Assembly: GCA_019429255.1 (NCBI GenBank) | Contig: JAHYIY010000009.1 | Span: 1 to 64,000 of the forward strand | Reading direction: 5' to 3' | Origin: Desulfuromonadales bacterium | GTDB lineage: Bacteria; Desulfobacterota; Desulfuromonadia; Desulfuromonadales; Geopsychrobacteraceae | Length of the DNA: 64,000 nt | Part shown: positions 10,310 to 19,293 of the stretch, piece by piece | How positions within the stretch are numbered: position 1 is the stretch's first letter | Layout: each line of letters opens with the position of its first letter | Program-made: the position numbers and the translations under genes | Notes under the pieces: model-generated | Seen by the model: only the letters and a program-made list of their open reading frames with translations | Told to the model about the DNA's origin: nothing | Databases searched by the model: none

Positions 10310-10923
10310 CGACCCCAGCCCTAACCCCTGGCCCCCACACCGATTTCACCCCCCTGCTGATCGGCGAAAGCTTGATCATTGTTCCTCCCGACACAGCCGT
10401 TTCGGACCACAACCGCCGGACCATCTTCATGGCACGTGGTGCCTTCGGCTCGGGCGATCATGAAACCACCCGCAGCTGTCTCGAAATCATGGAGAATTGG
10501 AGTTTTTCCAGGCCACCAAAGATTCTTGATCTCGGCAGTGGTACCGCTATTCTCTCTATTGCCGCCCTGAAACTCTTTAGTGGTCACGCCTGGTGCGTTG
10601 ATGTTGCAGAATCGGCCGTTGCCAGCGCCCGCCACAACTGCAACCTGAATCAGATTAACAGCGTTACTCACCACTGCGGCACCCTTGACACCCTCACAGA
10701 GTCAGATTTTGACCTGATCCTGGCCAATATTTATGGTGATATTCTGCTCGATGTAGCGGAAGATCTGATTAACCGCGCAGCAGCAGGGGCAATCATTCTT
10801 CTTTCCGGCATCCTGTGGCAATACAACTTCGATATCCGCGAGCGCTATCAGAGCCTTGGCTGCACCCTGGTTAAAAACCGCCTGCTGGAAGAATTCAGCA
10901 CCCTGTTGTTGCGGAAAACATGA
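10306..10923 (+). CDS. Short PrmA-like class I methyltransferase
   Basis: A 205-aa SAM-dependent methyltransferase. The motif MARGAFGSGDHETTR resembles the AFGTGxHxTT loop of ribosomal protein L11 methyltransferase PrmA. SAM motif I is ILDLGSGTAILSIAA, and a later LILANIYGD matches the PrmA NI motif. It lacks the N-terminal substrate-binding domain of true PrmA (about 290 aa), so the target may not be L11. It overlaps the AEC gene by four bases and is followed seven bases later by a histidine kinase gene. Confidence 0.8.
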   Translation: MTTPALTPGPHTDFTPLLIGESLIIVPPDTAVSDHNRRTIFMARGAFGSGDHETTRSCLEIMENWSFSRPPKILDLGSGTAILSIAALKLFSGHAWCVDVAESAVASARHNCNLNQINSVTHHCGTLDTLTESDFDLILANIYGDILLDVAEDLINRAAAGAIILLSGILWQYNFDIRERYQSLGCTLVKNRLLEEFSTLLLRKT

Positions 10924-10930
10924 GGCCTTC

Positions 10931-12367
10931 ATGCAAATGACCCCAACCCAGATTTTTCTGGTTTTTCTCCCTTACGGAGCGGTTTTTTTTGCCATCGGCG
11001 TTGCCATCACATCGCGGCGCAAATCCTTCGCCAACCTCAAAATTGCCGGTCTGTTCTGGCTGCTGGCCATCTTTGCTTTTGTCCACGCCCTGCACGAGTG
11101 GATGGAGATGTACCGTCATTTGCGCCTGATCGACGACGGCACACTGTTGATTTATATCCGCCACAGCAGTTTGCTCTCGGCGCTGGTTTCTTTTCTGTTT
11201 TTATTCATGTTTGGCGTCACCCTGATAACCGCACTGGTAGAAAGGTCGAAAGCCTGGCCGCAGCTTTTTTTTATCATTATGCTGGTCACCTTAGTTGTCC
11301 ATTTGCTTTGGCAATATCCATGGGATGACCCAACATTGCTGCGCAAAATCGAATACGACATGCGCCTGTTGATCGCCCTGCCGGCAACCATTTTAACGGC
11401 TGCCGGTTTTTTTCTTTACGCCCGGCAACTTGCCAGACAGGGGTTGCGCGGAGCCTACAACGTTATCGGAACAGGCAGTGCCTTTGTCGCCTACGGCATC
11501 TTTACCGGTGCAATCCCCTCGGGGTCGGTACTGATTCTGCCCATTGAGGTCTGGCGGGCAACCAGTGCATTTATCATCCTGCATTTTCTCATGTACGCCC
11601 TTGATACCTTCATGGATCAGCGTGAAGAAATGATCACCGAACGTCTTCAGCTGGCGGCCAACAGTGAAAAACTCAGTGCCATCGGTCGTCTGGCTGCGGG
11701 CATCGCCCATGAAATCAACAACCCCCTGGCCAATGCCTCCCTGCAACTGGAAATGCTGCGCCAGCATAAAGAGGTCAAAGAACTTCCGGAAAAAATTACT
11801 GGGCGTCTGACGACGATCGAAAAGAGCATTGATAAATCTTCCCATATTGCCAAAGAACTACTCATCTTTGCCGGTGGCAAAACCTCTGAGACTGAATTTG
11901 CCCAGTTGTCGTTAAAACCCATTATCAAATCTGCGTGGGAAATGGCCGCATACCGTTCTTCTAATCATCGATTTATTGACAACATCACAGCCCTGCCGCC
12001 TATCGAAGGAAACCATATCAAGCTCGAAGAGCTGTTTTTAAATCTGTTTCTCAACGCCATCGATGCCATGCCGGAAGGAGGAACGCTTGAAATCAATGGC
12101 AGGGTCGATGCTGATGAGGTTATTATCCGGGTGACGGACACCGGCTCCGGCATTTCACCAGAAAATCTCGCCCGGGTGATGGAGCCTTTTTTCACCACCA
12201 AAGAAGTCGGTCAGGGCACCGGCCTGGGTCTCTCCATCTGCTACGGCATCATGAACCAGCACGGCGGCTCCATTGAGATCGCCCCGCGTTATGGGGTTTA
12301 TGGTGCCCAGGTCACCCTGAAGTTCCCCCTTCACGGTGAGGAAAAACCAGAAAAGGAAGCAAGCTGA
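10931..12367 (+). CDS. Membrane sensor histidine kinase
   Basis: A 478-aa sensor. The first 220 residues form several hydrophobic helices in a MASE-like membrane sensor with no clear periplasmic domain. The dimerisation helix carries the phospho-acceptor in GIAHEINNPLANASL. The ATPase domain shows an N box (LNLFLNAIDAMPEGG), DTGSGIS and GTGLGLSICYGIM. I start it at the ATG at 10931 with GAGG before it; the open frame extends upstream into the methyltransferase. Its stop overlaps the response-regulator start by one base, so the two form a cognate pair. Confidence 0.9.
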   Translation: MQMTPTQIFLVFLPYGAVFFAIGVAITSRRKSFANLKIAGLFWLLAIFAFVHALHEWMEMYRHLRLIDDGTLLIYIRHSSLLSALVSFLFLFMFGVTLITALVERSKAWPQLFFIIMLVTLVVHLLWQYPWDDPTLLRKIEYDMRLLIALPATILTAAGFFLYARQLARQGLRGAYNVIGTGSAFVAYGIFTGAIPSGSVLILPIEVWRATSAFIILHFLMYALDTFMDQREEMITERLQLAANSEKLSAIGRLAAGIAHEINNPLANASLQLEMLRQHKEVKELPEKITGRLTTIEKSIDKSSHIAKELLIFAGGKTSETEFAQLSLKPIIKSAWEMAAYRSSNHRFIDNITALPPIEGNHIKLEELFLNLFLNAIDAMPEGGTLEINGRVDADEVIIRVTDTGSGISPENLARVMEPFFTTKEVGQGTGLGLSICYGIMNQHGGSIEIAPRYGVYGAQVTLKFPLHGEEKPEKEAS

Positions 12368-13047
12368 TGAATCAAATTCTTGTCGTTGATGATGACCGGG
12401 AGCTGCGTACCACCCTGGTGGAAGTTCTGGAACAGGAAGGGTTGCAAGCAGTTATGGCCCGGAGCGCTGACGATGCCCTGGAGCGACTGCAGCAGGAGAC
12501 CTTCGATCTGATCCTGCTCGATCTGGTGATGCCCGGAACCGACGGCATGACCGCCATCCCGTTGATCAGAAGACAGGCCCCACGCACCCGCATCATCGTC
12601 ATGACCGCCTATGCGTCAGTGCAGAATGCTGTCCAGTCCCTGCAGCAGGGTGCTGACGATTACATTGTCAAACCGTTCAAAATTGACGGTCTGATGTTAA
12701 CCGTGCGGCTTAACCTGCAAAAAGCCCGTTTTTGTGAAGAAACCGAAGCCGCTGATCTGGACAAGATTTTCAATGGTCTCGCCAACGGCCTGCGCCGACA
12801 GACCCTGCAGCTGTTAAGTCGCCAGGGGCAGATGCGTTTTATGGATCTGGTCCGCGCCCTGGAGATTGAGGATCACACCAAGGTGAATTTTCATCTCAAA
12901 ACCCTGCGCGAGGCCGGCTTTATCGACCAGACGTCGGACAAATTCTACCAACTCACCACCAACGGTCAGCGCGCAGCTACCTGCCTATCCTACATCTGCA
13001 AGAGCCTGGAAGCTTCAGCTCAAGCGCGACCCCCGATCGTACCTTAA
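12367..13047 (+). CDS. Response regulator with ArsR-like winged-helix output
   Basis: A 226-aa protein. The receiver domain (1-120) has the acidic pair DDD near the start, phospho-acceptor D in LILLDLVMPG, a conserved T in IVMTAYA and K in YIVKPF. The C-terminal domain (about 140-210) reads NGLRRQTLQLLS, then HTKVNFHLKTLREAGFI, which matches an ArsR/HTH_20-type winged helix rather than an OmpR, NarL or NtrC output. It is translationally coupled to the upstream histidine kinase. The hexaheme cytochrome gene lies 170 bases downstream and is a possible but unproven target. Confidence 0.85.
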   Translation: MNQILVVDDDRELRTTLVEVLEQEGLQAVMARSADDALERLQQETFDLILLDLVMPGTDGMTAIPLIRRQAPRTRIIVMTAYASVQNAVQSLQQGADDYIVKPFKIDGLMLTVRLNLQKARFCEETEAADLDKIFNGLANGLRRQTLQLLSRQGQMRFMDLVRALEIEDHTKVNFHLKTLREAGFIDQTSDKFYQLTTNGQRAATCLSYICKSLEASAQARPPIVP

Positions 13048-13217
13048 AAACTCACCGTTTCAGCCAGTTACTCCCCTGTGAAGTTTTCTTCACAAGGCCA
13101 TCCGCTATTGGTGATTACTTTTATCTGGTTTTGCCGGCACCGCCCATCTAGGATAGGCATCATCACCGTTGACTATTCACCGCATCAACACAACAACTGC
13201 CACATGGAGGTAAGTAC

Positions 13218-14687
13218 ATGAGAAAATTGATTTTTTGTCTGACCCTGTTGTTTGTGGGTCTGACAGCAAACGCCTTTGCCAACCAGTATGAAGGCTGGAA
13301 AACCGAGGGCTACGCCGGTCCGGATACCTGTAAAATGTGCCACGCACAGGAGTACAAAGACTGGTCAACCAGCTGGCACACGATGAAGACAGAATGGGGC
13401 CCAGCCTTCCCGGAAATCTACAACAGCTATTCCGATGAGCGTTATCCCTGGGGCAAGGAAAAGATCTACCCGTGGATCGTCCGTGACTGGGACAAGCTTG
13501 ATACCTACGTGATCCTTGATCGCAAAGATGCCAATACCAACTACATCGACATTGAGAAGGTCGCCCTCAAGGATGTCGAATTGATCATCGGCAGCCAGCG
13601 CAAGCAGCGCTATGCCATGTACTATGACGGCGGCCCGCGCAAGGCCTGGCTGGCCACGACCCAGGATCGCGGTATCTCCTGGACCCTGGACAAATCCACC
13701 GTGGTTGATTACCCCGGCAACAAGGAGCGCGCCGGCTATAAATTCCTGTTCATTGAAGTCAGGCCAAAAGACGGCGATATCAACAAGAACAACTATGGCA
13801 CCTGGCGTTCCTGGCAGGAGCAGTGCATCGGTTGCCACACCACCGGTTTCGATGCGGATGCCTGGTATCAGGCTAAGGATGACTATATCGCCGGCAAGCG
13901 CGAGCACCTGCGCGATACGTTCGCAGTCACCACCAATATCTCCTGTGAAGCCTGTCACGGCCCGGGTGCAGCCCATGCCAAAAAACCCTCCAGTGCCAAT
14001 ATCGTTAACCCGGCCAAACTGACCGATCCGGCTGCGCGCATGGTTTCCTGTAACAACTGTCACACCCGCGCCCAGACCAACGTCAAATACGGCAAGGGCT
14101 CCAACGACAACCGTGGCTTCATCCAGGGGCAGCACACCTATGAAGACGTGATGCAATACACCCGTCCAGCCTGGGGCAAGGGCAACCGTCAGGTCTCCAT
14201 TGACGGCAAGGGGCGCCGTGACCATCAGCAGGATATGGACCTGATGCTTAGCTCTACCATTGTCGGTTCCCACAGCACCCACGCCCAGATGGCCTGCTTT
14301 GACTGCCATGCCACCCACAATGTCGGCAATAATCCGCAAAGCCCCTGGCTGTTTGACAAGACGGCTGTTGAAGTCTGCGCCAAGTGCCACGGCAACCAGG
14401 CTGAAGCTGTCCTCAAAGCCTTTGATGGTCGCACCGGCTGGGATCGCTACAAATACGGCAATTGGGATAACGAAGGTGGCCGCGTCGCCAACAAGCAGCA
14501 CATCTTCAACCTGGATGATCAGGGCCGCTCTTTTGGTTTGCCCCCGGAAAAATACCACTGGGCGCTGAAAAAAGATGGCAACGCCACTATCGAAGCAGAC
14601 TGGCTGGCGATCTGGCCCTGGGAAAAAGCGGAGTACGAAGGCAAGGGGATGACGGTTGCCATTGAAGCAACCCCCTGGAGTAAATAG
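13218..14687 (+). CDS. Hexaheme c-type cytochrome, secreted
   Basis: A 489-aa protein with a Sec signal peptide (MRKLIFCLTLLFVGL, cleavage after ANAFA). Six CxxCH heme sites are visible at about residues 38, 203, 243, 278, 360 and 387: CKMCH, CIGCH, CEACH, CNNCH, CFDCH and CAKCH. The 165-residue gap after the first heme and scattered histidines suggest a folded non-heme domain and bis-His ligation. GGAGG sits eight bases before the start. A strong intrinsic terminator follows, so it is a single-gene transcript or the end of one. It probably carries periplasmic or extracellular electrons; partner and substrate are unknown. Confidence 0.9.
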   Translation: MRKLIFCLTLLFVGLTANAFANQYEGWKTEGYAGPDTCKMCHAQEYKDWSTSWHTMKTEWGPAFPEIYNSYSDERYPWGKEKIYPWIVRDWDKLDTYVILDRKDANTNYIDIEKVALKDVELIIGSQRKQRYAMYYDGGPRKAWLATTQDRGISWTLDKSTVVDYPGNKERAGYKFLFIEVRPKDGDINKNNYGTWRSWQEQCIGCHTTGFDADAWYQAKDDYIAGKREHLRDTFAVTTNISCEACHGPGAAHAKKPSSANIVNPAKLTDPAARMVSCNNCHTRAQTNVKYGKGSNDNRGFIQGQHTYEDVMQYTRPAWGKGNRQVSIDGKGRRDHQQDMDLMLSSTIVGSHSTHAQMACFDCHATHNVGNNPQSPWLFDKTAVEVCAKCHGNQAEAVLKAFDGRTGWDRYKYGNWDNEGGRVANKQHIFNLDDQGRSFGLPPEKYHWALKKDGNATIEADWLAIWPWEKAEYEGKGMTVAIEATPWSK

Positions 14688-14723
14688 ACAACAGCTTTAG
14701 CATCACTCCGTAGCAACAAGGTC

Positions 14724-14765
14724 AACAGGGGATCTGTCAATCAGACGGATCCCCTGTTATTATTT
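14724..14765 (+). terminator. Intrinsic terminator after the hexaheme cytochrome
   Basis: The stem pairs 14724-14738 with 14744-14758 around a five-base loop, with one T-G wobble. The outer arms are AACAGGGGATC and GATCCCCTGTT. It is followed by ATTATTT. Confidence 0.85.
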
Positions 14766-14804
14766 GTGGTATGAAGACCGCTCATGTAGGCTTGCTAACC
14801 GATA

Positions 14805-15485
14805 ATGAACACACTCCCCCTGGCAGATAAGGATCCCGCTATCAAGGCCATCAATATTGAAAAGCTGGAGTTGAGGGCTGCAGGCTCCACCCTGTTCTCA
14901 AACTTGTCCCTGACCCTTGAACCCGGTGAGAAGCTCCTGATCAAAGCCCCTTCCGGCTTTGGTAAATCCACCCTGCTGCGCGCCCTGCTCGGCTTTGTCC
15001 CCATCAGTGCAGGATCTATCAGCATATTCGGTAACGAATTGACATCTCGGTCTGCCTGGCAATTACGCTCCCGCATGGCCTACGTCGACCAGGAACCGGA
15101 TCTGGGTGATGATTCTGTTGAAACGGTCTTTTCGCGCCCGTTCAGCTATAAAAGAAACCGCCATCTGCAACTGAATTCCCGGCGCATTACCGAACTGATG
15201 GGCCAACTAGGTCTGCCCGACTCATTGCGATCAAAAAAGATAACCGCCCTGTCCGGCGGTGAAAAACAACGTATCGCCCTGATCAGTGCCCTGCTCCTTG
15301 AGCGTGATATTTTATTACTCGATGAGCCAACCTCCGCCCTGGATGAAGAAACGACCTTTAGCGTCGCTCGGCTGCTGAGGGAGAGGAAAGAACTGACAAT
15401 TCTGGCGATATCCCATGATCCATCTCTGGCCGGCGCCCTTGACCGGACGGTTGACCTGCGACAACGCACCCGGAAACCATCATGA
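14805..15485 (+). CDS. ABC transporter ATPase, FetA-like
   Basis: A 226-aa ABC ATPase with Walker A APSGFGKST (about residue 49), signature LSGGEKQR and Walker B ILLLDEPTSALD. Its four-base overlap with a UPF0014/FetB-type permease gene makes it the ATPase of a FetAB-like exporter. That system is implicated in iron export and oxidative stress resistance in E. coli. The ribosome site is weak. It follows the cytochrome terminator, so it needs its own promoter. Confidence 0.85.
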   Translation: MNTLPLADKDPAIKAINIEKLELRAAGSTLFSNLSLTLEPGEKLLIKAPSGFGKSTLLRALLGFVPISAGSISIFGNELTSRSAWQLRSRMAYVDQEPDLGDDSVETVFSRPFSYKRNRHLQLNSRRITELMGQLGLPDSLRSKKITALSGGEKQRIALISALLLERDILLLDEPTSALDEETTFSVARLLRERKELTILAISHDPSLAGALDRTVDLRQRTRKPS

Positions 15486-16276
15486 CCATTATTGATATCA
15501 GCTTTTTAAATCTGGCCCTGGCCTATCTGATGTTTGTTGTCCCACTGGCGATTATGATGTGGCTGCGGCTGCCGATGATCAGCGACACCCTGATCGCCAT
15601 GGTGCGCATGACCCTGCAGCTGCTGTTTGTCGGTTTTTACCTGCAGGTTGTTTTCAAACTCAACAGCGTCCTGCTGACCGGTTTATGGCTGTTGATCATG
15701 ATTGTCATAGCTGATCTCTCCATTGTCCGCAGTTGCGGCCTGCGTTTGCGCGCTGTCGCCGGCGGGGTCTTTATATCTCTGCTGATCGGCACCCTGACGC
15801 CCTTGATGTTTTTTGTTTTCTTTGTATTTCAGGACTCCGCAGCCCTGGGTGCCCAATATGTCATCCCGATCAGCGGGATGATCCTGGGAAACTGTCTGCG
15901 TGCTGATATCGTTGGCATGCAAACCTTCTATGAAAGTCTGCGGCGCCAGGAAAAAACCTATATTCATACCCTGGCCCAGGGCGCCGGACTGATGGAAGCG
16001 CTACTTCCTTTCGTGCGCAAAGCCTTTCATGCCGCTCTGGCTCCAACCGTTGCGGCAATGGCAACCATTGGACTGGTGGCCCTGCCGGGGATGATGACGG
16101 GGGTGATTCTGGCCGGAGGTGACCCGATGACAGCCATCAAATATCAGATTGCTATCATGATCGCGATTTTTAGCGGCACGGCACTGACGGTCCTGCTTGC
16201 CATTTTTCTGACCACCAGGGGCAATATCGGCATAGACGGACTATTAAAACAGAAAATTTTTGCAGACCAGAAGTAA
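15482..16276 (+). CDS. FetB/UPF0014-type ABC permease
   Basis: A 264-aa membrane protein with about seven helices. Family-typical segments include VRMTLQLLFVGFYLQ, VIPISGMILGNCL and ALPGMMTGVILAGGDP. It is the partner permease of the upstream ATPase (ATGA overlap). Metal, possibly iron, export is inferred from E. coli FetAB. An R1 repeat element is inserted right after its stop codon. Confidence 0.87.
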   Translation: MTIIDISFLNLALAYLMFVVPLAIMMWLRLPMISDTLIAMVRMTLQLLFVGFYLQVVFKLNSVLLTGLWLLIMIVIADLSIVRSCGLRLRAVAGGVFISLLIGTLTPLMFFVFFVFQDSAALGAQYVIPISGMILGNCLRADIVGMQTFYESLRRQEKTYIHTLAQGAGLMEALLPFVRKAFHAALAPTVAAMATIGLVALPGMMTGVILAGGDPMTAIKYQIAIMIAIFSGTALTVLLAIFLTTRGNIGIDGLLKQKIFADQK

Positions 16277-16284
16277 ATCCTGTT

Positions 16285-16439
16285 GTATCTGTTCAGCACC
16301 GGATCTTCGGATCCTATGTCAAGGGACGCGATTGTTTGCTATTGGGTCATCCCTGACCGCTTGTTGTCGCCGGCCAAGGCGACAAACACCCTTGCCACAG
16401 GAACCCCGACCCTGCGCAAGGACAGTGCTGAATAGTTAC
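16285..16439 (+). mobile_element. R1 element copy A: 155-bp non-autonomous element with 8-bp target duplication
   Basis: It is bounded by the inverted repeats GTATCTGTTCAGCAC (16285-16299) and GTGCTGAATAGTTAC (16425-16439). A perfect 8-bp duplication, ATCCTGTT, lies immediately outside (16277-16284 and 16440-16447). Inside are a GGATC-TTCG-GATCC hairpin and a GTCGCC/GGCGAC inverted repeat. It encodes no transposase; a 121-aa frame over it is not a gene. GTAA-type ends with 8-bp duplications are typical of the IS66 family, so this may be an IS66-mobilised MITE. It lies between the convergent fetB and kef genes. Confidence 0.88.
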
Positions 16440-16462
16440 ATCCTGTTAAGGGGGCCGGTTTT

Positions 16463-18430
16463 CTATCCGTGCAACGGCTCCATTCTCTCCCTGACCGCTT
16501 GGTACTGCTGGGGGCTGCCGATCAGTGCCACCAGATCGCCGACCGCAAATACCAGATCAGCTGATGGGTTACTGATAAAGTTCCCTTCTCGCAACACCCC
16601 GACCACCGATGCACCGGTGTGCTGACGCAGGTTGATTTCACGCAGACTTTTTCCCACCAGCAAACTTTCTTCCTGAATTTCTTCCCAGGTCAGCTCAATC
16701 AGATCACGGGCGTGTTTGAGCAGATGAAGATCCTGCTCCAGGGTCTGCTGACCACGGTCGCCATAATAGCGTTCGCGCCGCGCATCATCGGTAAATTTCT
16801 GGATCAACGGTACCGGAATATGTAGATTCAACAGAGCCTGCCGGGCGATTTCCAGCCCTGCTTCCAATTCCGGATTAATAACCATATAGACCCCATCTTC
16901 ATAAAGGGCCTTCATCTGTTCTGCCCCCACAGCCCTGACCACCATACTCAGGTCAGGATAATTCAGGTGGACATGACGAACGATCGCCTCGGTAGTGACA
17001 ATATTGGGAACAGTGATCAACAGCTGTTTTGCCGCGGCTATATTGGCCGCTTCCAGCACTACCGGTGAGCCGGCATCGCCGAAGATGACCGGGTACCCCA
17101 GTTTCTTACTCTCCTTGATGGAATTCTGGGCAAGCTCGACCAGGACAAAAGGCACGTCAAGTTTGGTCAGGATGTGAGCCACGCTCTGTCCCACCTGCCC
17201 GCTCCCGGCAATCACCACATGGCCGTGCAACCCTCCAGGGGGGAGGTTGAAAGATTCCAGTTTTTCACGCTTGAACAGGCGCTGCTGCAAACGATACAAG
17301 GGGGAGGTAAAACCGGAGACCAAGGGGGTCATCAACATGCTGATGATGGTTGCAGAGAGCAAAAATGAATGCTGCTCCATACTCAGAAAACCACCTCCAT
17401 AACCAACCTGCCCGAGAACGAAGGAAAATTCACCGACCTGGAACATCCCCAGAGCCACCGCCAGCGGCACAATATTGCCATAACCGAAAGCGCGGGCGAT
17501 GATGGCCATAATCACGGCTTTACCAACCGATACCAGCATCACCAGCTTAAAAACCCCGAACCAGTTTTCAATCAGAAACTGGGGATTGAGCAGCATACCA
17601 ACCGAGGTAAAAAACAGCAGGCCAAACAGATCGCGCAACGGAATAATGTCGCTTAACGCTTGATGACCATAATCCGATTCACTCAGGACCATGCCGGCGA
17701 CAAAGGCACCGAAGGCAAAGGACAGCCCGACCATATAGGTGGCATAGCCGATGCCCAGACCGATGGCGGTAATCGTCAGCAAAAACAGTTCTCGCGAATT
17801 CCAGCGCGCCACCCGCGTCAGCAGAAACGGCAATAATCGGGTTCCAAGCAACAACATGATGGCCAGAAAAACCACGGATTTAACCACCGCTACACCAAGC
17901 AGGGGCAATCCGGCAGCCGGGTTGGTGATTTGCGGCAGCAGGATCAACAGCGGAACAACAGCCAGATCCTGAACAATCAGAATCCCGATCATCACCCGAC
18001 TCGACAGGGTCCCCATCATCCCCTGGGCCATCAGGGTTTTGAGGATCACCATGGTGCTGGAAATGGAAATCAGTCCCCCCATCCATAAAGAAGGCCCCGG
18101 TTCCCAGCCGAACCAGCGACCGATCAGGTAACCGTAACCGATGGTCGTCAGGATCTGAATCGGGCCGCCGATCAAAGCCACATATTTGACCGGCTTGAGC
18201 TCCTTCAGAGAAAATTCCAGCCCGAGAGCAAAGAGCAACAGGGCCACTCCAATTTCCGCGAGCTTCTCAATTTCATTGACTTCCGACATGGATAAACCAC
18301 CGGCAAAAGGGCCGATTGCCACCCCTGCGAGGATGTACCCGAGAATCAGCGGTTGACGCAAACGCTGGGCAACCAGTCCACCCACCAGTGCAGCAACAAC
18401 AATAATGACAATATCAGCGGCAATTCCCAT
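16463..18430 (-). CDS. Kef-type monovalent cation:proton antiporter with TrkA domains
   Basis: A 655-aa inner-membrane CPA2 antiporter. The first 390 residues have about twelve hydrophobic helices, starting with [16 protein letters not shown] and [16 protein letters not shown] TrkA-N Rossmann domain follows ([18 protein letters not shown], about 410-530). A TrkA-C domain closes the protein ([15 protein letters not shown] and onward). K+ or Na+ efflux gated by nucleotide is inferred from the family. The start at 18430 has GAAGGGAAG upstream. It is convergent with fetB across the R1 element and divergent from the DUF3750 gene. Confidence 0.92.
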   Translation of the reverse strand: MGIAADIVIIVVAALVGGLVAQRLRQPLILGYILAGVAIGPFAGGLSMSEVNEIEKLAEIGVALLLFALGLEFSLKELKPVKYVALIGGPIQILTTIGYGYLIGRWFGWEPGPSLWMGGLISISSTMVILKTLMAQGMMGTLSSRVMIGILIVQDLAVVPLLILLPQITNPAAGLPLLGVAVVKSVVFLAIMLLLGTRLLPFLLTRVARWNSRELFLLTITAIGLGIGYATYMVGLSFAFGAFVAGMVLSESDYGHQALSDIIPLRDLFGLLFFTSVGMLLNPQFLIENWFGVFKLVMLVSVGKAVIMAIIARAFGYGNIVPLAVALGMFQVGEFSFVLGQVGYGGGFLSMEQHSFLLSATIISMLMTPLVSGFTSPLYRLQQRLFKREKLESFNLPPGGLHGHVVIAGSGQVGQSVAHILTKLDVPFVLVELAQNSIKESKKLGYPVIFGDAGSPVVLEAANIAAAKQLLITVPNIVTTEAIVRHVHLNYPDLSMVVRAVGAEQMKALYEDGVYMVINPELEAGLEIARQALLNLHIPVPLIQKFTDDARRERYYGDRGQQTLEQDLHLLKHARDLIELTWEEIQEESLLVGKSLREINLRQHTGASVVGVLREGNFISNPSADLVFAVGDLVALIGSPQQYQAVRERMEPLHG

Positions 18431-18476
18431 AAAGCTTCCCTTCTATGTGATCCATTCCATTGCTTAGGTTTTTCGT

Positions 18477-18520
18477 TGTCAAAGATAGTCTGACCATCAG
18501 GCGCTGTCAAAGTCAGTCTG
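18477..18520. repeat. Pair of 16-bp direct repeats between kef and DUF3750 genes
   Basis: TGTCAAAGATAGTCTG (18477-18492) and TGTCAAAGTCAGTCTG (18505-18520) match at 14 of 16 positions and start 28 bases apart. They lie in the divergent intergenic region, so they could be tandem binding sites for a regulator of either gene. Confidence 0.5.
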
Positions 18521-18619
18521 TAATTACACCATCCCAACCCTTGCCAGCAAAACCTTCAGCATGCGAGAGTATAATTTATTCAACCCGTTTTTGTTGGAAT
18601 AAGTAAGGACATTATTATC

Positions 18620-19153
18620 ATGAAGAAGCTCATTCTTTTGTCAATACTGGCACTGTTCATGATACAGACTGGCTGCTCCGATGGCGATTGGCGCACTGCC
18701 AGTCGAGAACCGGCAGGAATAGCTCCGGACCCGGCACGCAGCCGGGAAGCGGTGGTTCAAGTCTATGCAGCGCGCGCCTGGGGCTGGCGGGGCTGGTTTG
18801 CCGTCCATACCTGGATTGCGACAAAAGGTACCGACGAACCCTATTATACCGTCTATGAAGTGATTGGCTGGCGCGGCAACCGTGGTCTGCCGGTGTTACG
18901 GGTCGAAGCTGACGTCCCCGATCGTTACTGGTTTGGCAAAAAACCACGCTTGCTTGCTGACTTCCGTGGCAGCGGGGTTGATGAACTGATTGAGCAGATT
19001 AAAACAGCCGCCCATAACTATCCGTGGCCGGACGAGTATCGCGTTTTTCCCGGTCCCAACAGCAACACCTTCACTGGCTGGGTTGTCGGCCAGGTTCCTG
19101 CCCTTGATGTACGCCTCCCCTTTTCTGCCATTGGCAGCGGCTACAGCAGGTAA
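18620..19153 (+). CDS. DUF3750 family lipoprotein
   Basis: A 177-aa predicted lipoprotein with signal MKKLILLSILALFMIQTGC and the lipobox cysteine at residue 19. The rest matches the DUF3750 pattern: FAVHTWIATK, YYTVYEVIGWR, VPDRYWFGKKP, YPWPDEYRVFPGPNSNTF and a C-terminal LPFSAIG. The conserved Asn-Ser-Asn-Thr-Phe and histidine residues suggest a catalytic fold, but the function is unknown. It is divergent from the kef gene and upstream of a P-type ATPase gene on the same strand. Confidence 0.85.
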   Translation: MKKLILLSILALFMIQTGCSDGDWRTASREPAGIAPDPARSREAVVQVYAARAWGWRGWFAVHTWIATKGTDEPYYTVYEVIGWRGNRGLPVLRVEADVPDRYWFGKKPRLLADFRGSGVDELIEQIKTAAHNYPWPDEYRVFPGPNSNTFTGWVVGQVPALDVRLPFSAIGSGYSR

Positions 19154-19293
19154 CCAAACCTATCCTGCTACCCCACATCCAACTTGTACAGGCTGATCTC
19201 TCCTGTTAGAATTTCCAACTGACGCCAGCAGTTTAACCGGCTTTTTGCCGACTCTGCCGACAGCAAAATGCTTTACCAGGAGAAATACACCCG

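Noticed and set aside
13077-13094. TGTGAAG/CTTCACA hairpin as a terminator after the response regulator
   Set aside because: No U-run follows on the plus strand, so I left it out. It may still be a weak hairpin.
13111-13150. A sigma-54 promoter upstream of the cytochrome
   Set aside because: GCCGGCAC is present, but TTGC at the correct distance is missing.
13365-14558. A 397-aa open frame antisense to the hexaheme cytochrome
   Set aside because: It is the mirror frame of a clear cytochrome gene with a signal peptide and six heme sites. It has no ribosome site or recognisable domain.
16260-16625. A 121-aa plus-strand frame covering R1 copy A
   Set aside because: Related fragments appear in R1 copies C and D only because the repeat is shared. 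The frame runs into the kef gene and lacks a ribosome site.
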